A stretch of 15,059 bases of DNA, taken from NCBI GenBank assembly GCA_011046405.1, contig DSAR01000244.1, positions 1-15,059 on the forward strand, read 5' to 3'. Origin of the DNA: Chloroflexota bacterium. GTDB taxonomy: Bacteria > Chloroflexota > Anaerolineae > B4-G1. Under the pieces are notes generated by a model that saw only the letters and a list, made by a program, of their open reading frames with translations, did no database searches and was not told where the DNA came from. The position numbers were made by a program, and so were the translations under genes. This document shows positions 1 to 6,439 of the stretch, piece after piece (the first letter of the stretch is position 1; each line of letters opens with the position of its first letter).

Positions 1-1231
1 CGCCTGCAGCGGCACCTTCCAGGCCGTCGAGCAGGCGCGCTTTGTCGCGCTCCGTCTGCAAGCGCCCGATGAACCACGTCCCGGCGTTGGAGAGCGCCTT
101 GTAATCGAGGTCGACCGGGTTCTGGGTCGCCAGGACCACGCCGACGCCAAAGGCGCGCGCCTGTTTCAACATCGTCAACAGCGGGAGCTTGGAGGGTGGA
201 TTGCTGACAGGGGGCAGGTAGCCAAAGATTTCGTCAATGTAGAGCAAGGCGCGCAGGCTGGTGGTGCCCGTTAGACCGCGCATCCAACTCAACACCTGGT
301 TCAGCAGCAGGGAGACGAAGAACATACGCTCCCGGTCACCCAGGTGTGCGATGGAAAAGATGGCGATGCGCGGCTTGCCCTGCGGCGTGTACAAGATTTG
401 GTCGATGTCCAGCGCTTCGCCCTCGAGCCAGGCGCTAAAACCCGGAGAGGCGAGCAAGCTGTTCAATGCCATCACCAGGTCGAAACGGGCCTTGGCCGGA
501 TAGAACGAGTCCAGGTCGAGCACACCGATTTTGGTCACGGGCGGCGTCTGGACGAGCTGGATCAGGGCGGCGAGATCGACGTCCTGCCCCTGCTGCCACA
601 TCAAATCAAGGATGGTGGAGAGCAGGATGTACTCACGGCTCTGGATCGGATCGGCGTCGATCCCCAACAGACCGAGCAGGCTGGTCACGGTCGTGCTCAC
701 GCGCTCGCGCATCATCTCGCCGTCTTCGAGGACAGCGGCAGGGGGCGCGGCGAAGGAGTTGAGGATCGAGACCGGCACGCCCGCGTTACTTGCCGGAGTG
801 TAGATGACGAAATCGGCGGCATCCCTGAGCATCTGGATACGCGCACCGTCCTGGCCCCAGCTTGCCAACCCTTTCTTCCAGAGAGCGGCCTGGGCCTCGG
901 CATACGCCTCGGGCGTCATCCCCTTCTTGCGGGCATCGTCCTCGTTGATCCAGGGCAAAAAGTCCTCGCCGCGCAGTTGGGGGAAGGTGAGCAGCAAGTT
1001 TCCCAGGTCGCCCTTGGGATCAATGATGATAGCGGGGATGTTATCAATGGCGGCCTCTTCGATCAGTCCGATGCACAGCCCGGTCTTGCCGCTGCCGGTC
1101 ATACCGACGGTGACGGCGTGCGTGACCAAATCTTTGCTGTCGTAGAGCAGGAGCGTGTCTGTGCTGGCTTTCTGCGCCAGATCGTACGTCTTGCCCAGAT
1201 AGAACACACCAAGCTTTTCGAAGTCTTCCAT
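1..1231 (-). CDS. HerA/FtsK-like P-loop ATPase (DUF87 type), 3' end outside window
   Basis: Reading the minus strand from ATG at 1231 gives about 410 codons without a stop to the window edge, so the C-terminus is missing. A strong Shine-Dalgarno (GAGGAGG) lies just upstream of the ATG. Walker A is GMTGSGKT (residues 43-50), followed by IIIDPKGDLGNLL (about 68-80), typical of HerA-type ATP-binding proteins. Walker B is LLYIDEIFGYLPP with D333/E334, then a sensor-like segment FGVGVVLATQNPVDLDYK. Family members are ring-forming, DNA- or protein-translocating ATPases of the HerA/FtsK/VirD4 superfamily; the exact role here is unknown. It is divergent from rpsT and probably unrelated to the redox cluster. 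The long plus-strand frames opposite it are GC-rich shadows. Confidence 0.85.
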   Translation of the reverse strand, partial: MEDFEKLGVFYLGKTYDLAQKASTDTLLLYDSKDLVTHAVTVGMTGSGKTGLCIGLIEEAAIDNIPAIIIDPKGDLGNLLLTFPQLRGEDFLPWINEDDARKKGMTPEAYAEAQAALWKKGLASWGQDGARIQMLRDAADFVIYTPASNAGVPVSILNSFAAPPAAVLEDGEMMRERVSTTVTSLLGLLGIDADPIQSREYILLSTILDLMWQQGQDVDLAALIQLVQTPPVTKIGVLDLDSFYPAKARFDLVMALNSLLASPGFSAWLEGEALDIDQILYTPQGKPRIAIFSIAHLGDRERMFFVSLLLNQVLSWMRGLTGTTSLRALLYIDEIFGYLPPVSNPPSKLPLLTMLKQARAFGVGVVLATQNPVDLDYKALSNAGTWFIGRLQTERDKARLLDGLEGAAAG

Positions 1232-1271
1232 AGATTCCTCCTCACGGTTTGGAGACATAACATTGCTCGAA

Positions 1272-1365
1272 GCGGATTTATAATCCGCGTTTTTGGAGCG
1301 GGCGAGTCAATTTTCTCCGCTTTTCAGCCTATTCGATACGGGTAGGGTTGCCGGATTGCAAATCC
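1272..1365. repeat. Two GGATT-N3-AATCC palindromes in the divergent intergenic region
   Basis: GCGGATT-TAT-AATCCGC at 1272-1288 is a perfect 7-bp stem with a 3-nt loop, followed by GTTTTT on the plus strand. A second palindrome with the same core, GGATT-GCA-AATCC, lies at 1353-1365. They sit in the 313-base gap (1232-1544) between the ATPase gene and rpsT. Apart from these and the rpsT promoter I see no gene in the gap. They may be dispersed REP-like repeats; an operator role is possible but unsupported. Confidence 0.4.
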
Positions 1366-1464
1366 AGAAGGGGGCAAGTGAGCAATAGATATTTTAATTG
1401 TACATTCTCTCTCGTGGGCTGTCAAACGGGGCTTTGCCAGCAGCTAGCAAGGGAATATGGACAC

Positions 1465-1493
1465 TTTACAAATTGGGCAAATTATTGTAAAAT
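1465..1493 (+). promoter_or_regulatory. Sigma-70-type promoter of rpsT
   Basis: TTTACA (1465-1470) and TAAAAT (1488-1493) each match the consensus hexamers in 5 of 6 positions and are separated by exactly 17 bp. Transcription would start near 1500, giving a leader of roughly 45 nt before the rpsT start. Confidence 0.6.
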
Positions 1494-1544
1494 GGCCTCA
1501 GTGTTGGATGATCGTGTAATCTATGTCGGTTGGAGGAATTCGTT

Positions 1545-1817
1545 TTGGCTAATAAGAAATCAGCATTGAAGCGTCTCCGTAGTATGGGGCGCCGGCAAGC
1601 ACGCAATCAGATGTATAAGAGCCGAGCTCGCTCGGCCATCAAGAAAGCGCGTCGACTGATCGATGCAGGGCAGATGGGTGAAGCTCACGAGGCTGTGCGT
1701 CTGGCCGTTGTCGCGCTGGATAAAGCGGCCCAGAAAGGCATTATTCACAAGAATAACGCTGCCCGGCGGAAGTCTCGCCTGATGCGGCGGTTGAATCAGG
1801 CTGAACGCACGACCTGA
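1545..1817 (+). CDS. rpsT: 30S ribosomal protein S20
   Basis: This 90-residue, strongly basic protein begins (M)ANKKSALKRLR and contains NQMYKSRARSAIKKARRLID and KGIIHKNNAARRKSRLM, the hallmarks of bacterial S20, which binds 16S rRNA in the small subunit. The start is TTG at 1545: GGAGG (1532-1536) lies 8 nt upstream, and the usual S20 N-terminus begins exactly there. An earlier in-frame TTG at 1530 overlaps the Shine-Dalgarno and would add five non-conserved residues, so I reject it. Non-ATG starts are common for rpsT and fit its known translational autoregulation. It is a single-gene unit with its own promoter and a terminator-like hairpin downstream. Confidence 0.97.
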   Translation: MANKKSALKRLRSMGRRQARNQMYKSRARSAIKKARRLIDAGQMGEAHEAVRLAVVALDKAAQKGIIHKNNAARRKSRLMRRLNQAERTT

Positions 1818-1851
1818 ATCAAATCGTCGATGGAGAACTTGAGTTGTCATA

Positions 1852-1890
1852 GGGCGCCGTTGCACATTGTAACGGTGCTCTTTGCGTTTC
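1852..1890 (+). terminator. Likely rho-independent terminator after rpsT
   Basis: GGGCGCCGTT (1852-1861) pairs with AACGGTGCTC (1871-1880), a 10-bp stem with two G-T wobbles and a 9-nt loop, followed by a T-rich but interrupted tail (TTTGCGTTTC). The imperfect T-tract lowers confidence. Confidence 0.5.
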
Positions 1891-1993
1891 ATCTTTGACG
1901 TTTTGGGACATAAACGGGAGTTTGATTGATGGCTCGTGGGCCATCTTGTCAGTGAATAAGTCGTAGAATAATCGAGAAAAGGGAGGTAGCGTG

Positions 1994-2422
1994 ATGCAGA
2001 TCAGTGGTTATGAATTTCCTGATGGATTGTATTATGACAAGCTCCATAGTTGGGCCAAGGTAGATGGAGACGTCATCATACAGGGCTTGACCGAATTTGG
2101 CCAGGCGATTGCGCAGGAAATCGTCTTCGTCGAGGCGCCTCGGGCCGGGCGAGAGGTCGAGCAGGGACAGACGTTTATGTCGATGGAATCGGGTAAGTGG
2201 GTTGGCCGCATCGCGGCGCTGGCCAGCGGCGAGGTCACTGAATTCAACGAAGAGCTGGAGTGGGAGCCTGATTTGATCAACCGTTCTCCTTATGACGAAG
2301 GATGGTTAGTTAAAATTAAGATGACCGATCCAGCTGAGTTGGATAATTTGATGAAGGCCGATTCGGACGAATTGAAGGCCTTTATCGAAGAAGAAGCAGA
2401 AAAATACAAGGACATTCTTTAG
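1994..2422 (+). CDS. Glycine-cleavage H-like lipoyl carrier protein
   Basis: A 142-residue protein with the biotinyl/lipoyl hybrid fold of GcvH: HSWAKVDGDVIIQGLTEFGQ near the N-terminus, then FMSMESGKWVGRI around residue 61-73 with K68 as the predicted lipoyl lysine, then GEVTEFNEELEWEPDLIN and SPYDEGWLVKIK. Canonical GcvH has ESVKAAS; here it is ESGKWVG. A charged tail of about 30 residues follows, making it slightly longer than GcvH. ATG at 1994 is 7 nt from GGGAGG (1981-1986); the overlapping GTG at 1991 is less well spaced. No gcvT or gcvP genes are nearby. GcvH-like lipoate-binding proteins are known partners of Hdr-like complexes in sulfur oxidisers, so a role as redox or C1 carrier for the Hdr system downstream is a reasonable inference, not shown. 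Confidence 0.88.
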   Translation: MQISGYEFPDGLYYDKLHSWAKVDGDVIIQGLTEFGQAIAQEIVFVEAPRAGREVEQGQTFMSMESGKWVGRIAALASGEVTEFNEELEWEPDLINRSPYDEGWLVKIKMTDPAELDNLMKADSDELKAFIEEEAEKYKDIL

Positions 2423-2534
2423 TATCTCGGATTGTTCCGGTGGCGTCGGATCTTACGTTTGCAGAAGCACATGCTGGGTTTTTGAGGACCAGAATGGCCT
2501 TGCTGTGTGATAAAAAGCAGTTCGTGTGGAATCA

Positions 2535-2888
2535 ATGAAACTCAACGAGATCATCTCTACTATAGAGGGAAAGCTAGTTTCAAAGAAAGCCGATCTGGAT
2601 CTAGAGATACGACAGGTGTGCGCAGCAGACCTGATGAGCGATGTTTTGGCCTTCGCCGAACCTGAATCAATCCTGATAACCGGACTTTGCAATCCCCAGG
2701 TCGTTTGCACGGCTGATATGGCCGACATCGTGAGCATCGTTTTTGTGCGGGGCAAGATCCCGCCACCGGAAACCATCGCCTTGGCTGAAGAAGAACATAT
2801 CCCCCTCATTAGCACGCCTCATCCGATGTTTGAGGTGTGTGGGCGTCTCTACCAGGCAGGCCTAAAATCTATTGGCATTGAGATTTGA
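2535..2888 (+). CDS. DRTGG-domain regulatory protein (first copy)
   Basis: About 117 residues spanning essentially a single DRTGG domain. Visible family features are CAADLMSDVLAFAEPESILITG (residues about 29-50; quoted here only in part as key block DLMSDVLAF), NPQVVCTADMADI and IVFVRGKIPPPE, then a C-terminal alpha/beta segment. ATG at 2535 was chosen over GTG at 2526 because the family begins MKLNEI-like; the ribosome site is weak in either case. DRTGG domains are small putative ligand-binding regulatory modules of poorly known ligand, recurring in operons of bifurcating hydrogenases. The next gene starts 11 nt downstream, suggesting co-transcription. Confidence 0.82.
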   Translation: MKLNEIISTIEGKLVSKKADLDLEIRQVCAADLMSDVLAFAEPESILITGLCNPQVVCTADMADIVSIVFVRGKIPPPETIALAEEEHIPLISTPHPMFEVCGRLYQAGLKSIGIEI

Positions 2889-2899
2889 GACAGGGATAA

Positions 2900-3811
2900 A
2901 TGCCCATCACGCGATTGCAAGAGCTGGTTTATGAGCTTGAAATCTCTCAGGTGATGACCAAAGACGTTTTGATCGTCACGCCTCAGACGACAATGGTCGA
3001 ACTCAGAGAGATCTTGCAGAAACATAGCATCTCCGGCACGCCAGTTTTGGAAGATGGCAAACTGATTGGCATCATCAGCATTGAGGATCTGATCAAGTCA
3101 CTGGCCGCCGGAGAGATGTGGGCCTTGGTGGAAGAGAAGATGACGCCAGATCCCATCGTCCTCAAGGCGACAGATCCCGTCGTTCTTGCGGTCGATTACT
3201 TCGGGCGTTACGGTTTCGGTCGATTTCCCGTCGTCGATGCCCAGGGGAATGTCGTGGGCATTATCACCCAGGGTGACGTAACCCAGGGGCTACTCAAGCA
3301 ACTGGAAGTCGAGTATCACGAGGAGGAGATCCGTCGTTACCGCGCCAGCCACATCTTTGAGGACATTTTCTCCGATCACACCAGTCTTTTCTTGCACTAC
3401 GACGTCGAAGCCCGTAATTTCGAACAGGCCGGCAGCGCCTCCAGGAACATCAAGCGCGCTTTGATACGCCTGGGTATTCCTCGCCAAACGATTCGTCGGG
3501 CTGCTATCGCCACCTACGAAGCCGAAATGAACATCATCATCCACGCCGATGAGCCCGGCGGTGTCATTATGGCCGAGATCTTGCCCAGCCAAATCGTCAT
3601 TGGGGCGCTGGATACCGGGCCGGGCATTCCCGATATCGAGCAGGCCATGCAGCGCGGCTTTTCGACCGCGCCGGAGTGGATCCGTGAGATGGGCTTCGGC
3701 GCCGGCATGGGATTGAAGAACATAAAAAAGTGCGCTGATGAGATGGAACTCTTTTCCCCGCATAACGCCCGGACGACGCTACGGATCGTCATCCATATGG
3801 ACGAGAACTAG
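2900..3811 (+). CDS. Tandem CBS plus anti-sigma-type HATPase regulator
   Basis: The 303-residue protein starts with two CBS domains (about 15-70, with VMTKDVLIVTPQTTM and GIISIEDLIKSL; about 78-135, with KMTPDPIVL and GIITQGDV), which usually bind adenosyl nucleotides. A linker of about 30 residues leads to a GHKL ATPase domain (about 165-300). Its N-box is EAEMNIIIH (E207, N211), G1 is DTGPGIP (238-244) and G2 is GFGAGMGLKNIKK (265-277). The ATPase resembles RsbW/SpoIIAB-type anti-sigma serine kinases; no DHp phospho-acceptor helix is seen. ATG at 2900 follows a weak AGGG. Together with the DRTGG proteins and the SpoIIE-like protein at 7198 it suggests a partner-switching or kinase module reading energy state. 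The target is unknown. Confidence 0.9.
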   Translation: MPITRLQELVYELEISQVMTKDVLIVTPQTTMVELREILQKHSISGTPVLEDGKLIGIISIEDLIKSLAAGEMWALVEEKMTPDPIVLKATDPVVLAVDYFGRYGFGRFPVVDAQGNVVGIITQGDVTQGLLKQLEVEYHEEEIRRYRASHIFEDIFSDHTSLFLHYDVEARNFEQAGSASRNIKRALIRLGIPRQTIRRAAIATYEAEMNIIIHADEPGGVIMAEILPSQIVIGALDTGPGIPDIEQAMQRGFSTAPEWIREMGFGAGMGLKNIKKCADEMELFSPHNARTTLRIVIHMDEN

Positions 3812-3859
3812 TGAGCGGAGTTCGCGATTGATAGAAGGAATAAATGGGGTGGATAACCG

Positions 3860-4219
3860 ATGAATTTGGAAGATCTTCGCCGTCACCTTCAGTTGGAAAT
3901 ACGTGCAGCGCGTGGGAGACTTGATCGGGAGATCACGTGTGGGTACGCCTCCGACCTTTTGAGTTATGCGATGGCCAAGGCGCGAACTGGATGCGTGTGG
4001 GTGACGTTGCAGGGACACGTGAACGTCGTCGCCGTCGCTAGCCTGGCAGACGCCGCCGGCGTCATCATCACCGAGGGGCTAGAGCCGGATGCGGATACGA
4101 TCGAGAAGGCCAACGCGGAAGGCATCCCTATCCTGACGACAGAGTTGACAACCTTCACCGTCGTCGGCCAGCTTTTCGAATTAGGTATTCCGGGGGTTGA
4201 CGATCTGGATGAGCGATAG
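3860..4219 (+). CDS. DRTGG-domain-like regulatory protein (second, diverged copy)
   Basis: 119 residues with the same size and secondary-structure pattern as the protein at 2535: GYASDLLSYAMAKA replaces ADLMSDVLAF, then VTLQGHVNVVAVASLADAAGVIITEG, then an alternating helix/strand C-terminus ending IPGVDDLDER. The segment EGIPILTTELTTFTVVGQL aligns with EHIPLISTPHPMFEVCGRL in the first copy, which supports paralogy. Two DRTGG genes flanking an HATPase gene is an arrangement I associate with bifurcating-hydrogenase regulatory clusters. No enzymatic motif is visible. The start at 3860 follows GGTGGATAACCG, only a weak ribosome site. Confidence 0.78.
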   Translation: MNLEDLRRHLQLEIRAARGRLDREITCGYASDLLSYAMAKARTGCVWVTLQGHVNVVAVASLADAAGVIITEGLEPDADTIEKANAEGIPILTTELTTFTVVGQLFELGIPGVDDLDER

Positions 4220-4270
4220 ATTGCTTCTTTGTCACTTTTGTGATCTATCGCTTAGATCTAAATAATAGAA

Positions 4271-4303
4271 AGAAACCAGGTTTTTCAGAAAAACCTGGTT
4301 TCT
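4271..4303. repeat. Perfect 15-bp hairpin, REP-like repeat or bidirectional terminator
   Basis: AGAAACCAGGTTTTT (4271-4285) and AAAAACCTGGTTTCT (4289-4303) form an exact 15-bp stem with a CAG loop. It sits in the 133-base gap between the second DRTGG gene and the HATPase gene. The poly-U lies inside the stem rather than after it, so it is not a textbook terminator. The motif looks like a dispersed palindromic repeat, but I cannot count genome copies. Confidence 0.6.
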
Positions 4304-4352
4304 GGTAACCTTAAACCGTGTTGCACTTAGACCTTAATGTGGATAGCGTAAT

Positions 4353-4901
4353 ATGCGAGAGTTGAGCTTGCATATTCTTGATGCGTTGGAAAACGCCCTG
4401 GCGGCCGGGGCGACATATGTCGAATTGATCATTGAGGAAAACAAAGCGACGGATAATCTGACGATCACCGTTCGGGATAACGGCCGGGGAATGGATAATA
4501 AACAAGTGAAGCGTATTTTTGACCCCTTTTTTACAACCCGTACCACACGCCACGTTGGGTTGGGCGTCCCCTTGTTCAAGGCTGCCGCAGATCGCTGTAA
4601 TGGCGAGTTGACCATCACCTCTGAGCCGGGCCAGGGGACCACACTTCAAGCTATCTTCCAACACAGTCACATCGATCGCGCGCCCCTGGGCGATATCCAA
4701 GGGACGCTTTTGGCATTCATCCTATCTGGTACGTGTGATTTGCGCTACGTCCACCGCGTCGATGGAGACGTGTTCGAGTTTGATACGGCGGATATACGAT
4801 CCGAATTGGGCAATATCCCGCTGACGCACCCGGCCGTGAGGGAATGGCTGCGGGAATTTCTCGCCGAAGGAGAGGCTGCCCTTCTGTCTCGTCCAGGTTA
4901 G
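4353..4901 (+). CDS. Stand-alone HATPase (histidine-kinase-like ATP-binding protein)
   Basis: 182 residues. The N-box is HILDALENALAAGA (D10, E13, N14), G1 is DNGRGM (42-47), the F-box is FDPFFTTR (56-63) and G2 is HVGLGVPLF (67-75). There is no sensor, membrane segment or phospho-acceptor His domain. The C-terminal part (about 110-175) with PLGDIQGTLLAFI and VDGDVFEFDTADIRSELG is a conserved extension of the small ATPases found in bifurcating-hydrogenase operons. ATG at 4353 has no clear Shine-Dalgarno; the N-terminus RELSLHILD matches the family, so the start is likely right. It probably acts with the CBS-HATPase and DRTGG proteins as a cytoplasmic regulatory module. Kinase activity is not assured. 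Confidence 0.88.
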   Translation: MRELSLHILDALENALAAGATYVELIIEENKATDNLTITVRDNGRGMDNKQVKRIFDPFFTTRTTRHVGLGVPLFKAAADRCNGELTITSEPGQGTTLQAIFQHSHIDRAPLGDIQGTLLAFILSGTCDLRYVHRVDGDVFEFDTADIRSELGNIPLTHPAVREWLREFLAEGEAALLSRPG

Positions 4902-4979
4902 GTGAAACTTTTGACCTTATATCAGCAAGTTGTCAGGGGGGAGATGTACTGGCAAGGTGCCTTTCTCAGCCCTTTGTAG

Positions 4980-5122
4980 CTTGACAATGGCACATTAATT
5001 GATCTCAGACTTCCGAAGTCTAGAAAATGGCCTTGGAGCGCAAGAAACCGAGCTTTTGCAAAGATTCAGCCGATGAAATGAGTCGTTGTAGACTTCGGAA
5101 GTCTAATATGCCATTGTCGAAG
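4980..5122. repeat. Long inverted-repeat element upstream of the HdrCB gene
   Basis: CTTGACAATGGCA (4980-4992) is mirrored by TGCCATTGTCGAAG (5109-5122), with one extra base in the right arm. Just inside, AGACTTCCGAAGTCT (5007-5021) is the exact reverse complement of AGACTTCGGAAGTCT (5090-5104), and each is itself near-palindromic. The 143-bp unit is almost a nested palindrome and lies in the 273-base gap 4902-5174, which contains no gene. It could be a MITE or REP doublet, or a two-site operator; no flanking target duplication was found. Confidence 0.6.
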
Positions 5123-5174
5123 TAGCCTGGAATGTTGAAACTGTTTGTGAATAAGTCCTGAGGAGGAAAACGTA

Positions 5175-6374
5175 ATGGCCGAAACAGAAACGAGGAGTAT
5201 AGATCTCGCGAGTCAATCGTTTGACCGCTCCTTTCTCGAAGCGGTCGACCCGGCGGTGCTTTTGCGAAGCTGCATCCAGTGCGGCACCTGTTCCGCGACC
5301 TGCCCCACCGCCTACGCGATGGATTATTCGCCCCGCCAGTTGTGGCGCATGGTCAACCTGGGTATGCGAGAGCAGGTGTTGAGCAGCCGCACCTTCTGGC
5401 TCTGCACGACGTGCAAGGCCTGCCAGGTGCGTTGCCCCCGGGGCATCGACCTGATGGACGCGATGATCACCCTCAAAGAATACGCCTTTGGCAAGGACGT
5501 AAATGTGCCAGAGGGGATGAAAGCCTTTGGCGATACGATCACCGCCAATTACAATATCTCCGGAGACGACAACGAGAACCGTCAAATCTGGAGCCAGAAC
5601 CTGCCCCGCGTGCCGCTGGGCGTCGAACCGCGCCGCAAACAGGCCGAGGTGCTCTACTTCATCGGGTGCGTCAGTTCTTTCTACCCCCGTACCTACAGCA
5701 TTCCTCAAGCGCTGGTGCAGGTGATGGAGAGAACGGACACGGAATTCACCACCCTGGGCCGCGATGAGTGGTGCTGCGGATACCCGCTCCACATCGCCGG
5801 ACAAGGCGACCGTATGGCCGAGATGGCGCGCCATAACGTGGAACAGGCGCGAGCCGTGGGCGTGAAGAAAGTCGTCTTTACCTGCCCCTCCTGCTACTAC
5901 GCCTGGGCGCACCTCTACCCCGAATACACCGACGTGTCGGGGATCAAATTGGAGCACGCCGCCGAGTTCCTCGCCGCTTTGCTAGTCGAGAAGAGCCTGA
6001 AACTGGGCAGGTTCGAGGAAGTGGTGACCTACCACGATCCCTGCGACCTGGGGCGTAAGAGCGGGGTCTACGACGCCCCCCGCGAGGTGCTGGATGCCAT
6101 TCCAGGGATCGAATTCCGTGAGATGTCCGCCTGCCGCGAGGACGCGATGTGCTGTGGCGGCGGCGGCGACGTCGAGGTCGCTGACGCAGACGTGACGATG
6201 GGTGTGGCGGGAGAACGCCTGGCCCAGGTGCAAGCGACTGATGCGAAGTACGTGCTTTCCGCCTGCCAGCAGTGCAAACGCACGTTGCAGGAAGGGGCGC
6301 GCCAGCACAAAATCCGTGTGCGGCCGCTGGATCTGACCGAACTGGTGTGGAAGTCGCTGCAGGATGCGATCTGA
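5175..6374 (+). CDS. Heterodisulfide reductase HdrCB-type fusion (HdrD-like Fe-S protein)
   Basis: 399 residues. An HdrC-like N-terminus carries two [4Fe-4S] motifs: C33, C36, C39, C43 and C77, C80, C83, C87. An HdrB-like C-terminus carries two CCG domains: C165, C200-C201, C237, C240 and C290, C326-C327, C364, C367. In HdrB the CCG cysteines hold the non-cubane clusters that reduce a disulfide; here both sets are complete. ATG at 5175 has AGGAGG (5161-5166) 8 nt upstream. GlcF/LldE-type oxidoreductases share CCG domains, but HdrA, MvhD and MvhG nearby favour an Hdr role. The natural substrate in a bacterium without CoM/CoB is unknown. No membrane anchor is visible. Confidence 0.88.
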   Translation: MAETETRSIDLASQSFDRSFLEAVDPAVLLRSCIQCGTCSATCPTAYAMDYSPRQLWRMVNLGMREQVLSSRTFWLCTTCKACQVRCPRGIDLMDAMITLKEYAFGKDVNVPEGMKAFGDTITANYNISGDDNENRQIWSQNLPRVPLGVEPRRKQAEVLYFIGCVSSFYPRTYSIPQALVQVMERTDTEFTTLGRDEWCCGYPLHIAGQGDRMAEMARHNVEQARAVGVKKVVFTCPSCYYAWAHLYPEYTDVSGIKLEHAAEFLAALLVEKSLKLGRFEEVVTYHDPCDLGRKSGVYDAPREVLDAIPGIEFREMSACREDAMCCGGGGDVEVADADVTMGVAGERLAQVQATDAKYVLSACQQCKRTLQEGARQHKIRVRPLDLTELVWKSLQDAI

Positions 6375-6407
6375 TGTGGGCCCGAGGTCGGCCCTGAGGT
6401 GGAGAAA

Positions 6408-6428
6408 GCGGGCTTGTAAAAAGCCCGC
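6408..6428. repeat. 8-bp hairpin in the leader of the PHP gene
   Basis: GCGGGCTT (6408-6415) pairs with AAGCCCGC (6421-6428) around a GTAAA loop, 11 nt before the PHP start codon. There is no T-tract after it and no Shine-Dalgarno between it and the ATG, so it is either a small palindromic repeat or an RNA element affecting expression of the PHP gene. Confidence 0.4.
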
Positions 6429-6439
6429 CCTCTCGCGCT

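Noticed and set aside
344..1345. A 333-codon plus-strand frame
   Set aside because: It is antisense to the HerA-like ATPase, whose minus-strand frame has clear Walker motifs; the plus frame has no recognisable domain.
1946..1974. Promoter TTGTCA-17-TAATCG before the GcvH-like gene
   Set aside because: The -35 is acceptable but the -10 matches only 2 of 6 positions, so it was not called as a feature.
5103..5957. A 284-codon minus-strand frame
   Set aside because: It lies opposite the HdrCB gene, is rich in His/Arg/Gly/Ala as expected for a GC-rich shadow, and includes repeat sequence at its end.
5175..6374. Glycolate or lactate oxidase Fe-S subunit (GlcF/LldE)
   Set aside because: CCG domains are shared, but no FAD-oxidase partner is nearby, while HdrA, MvhD and MvhG are.
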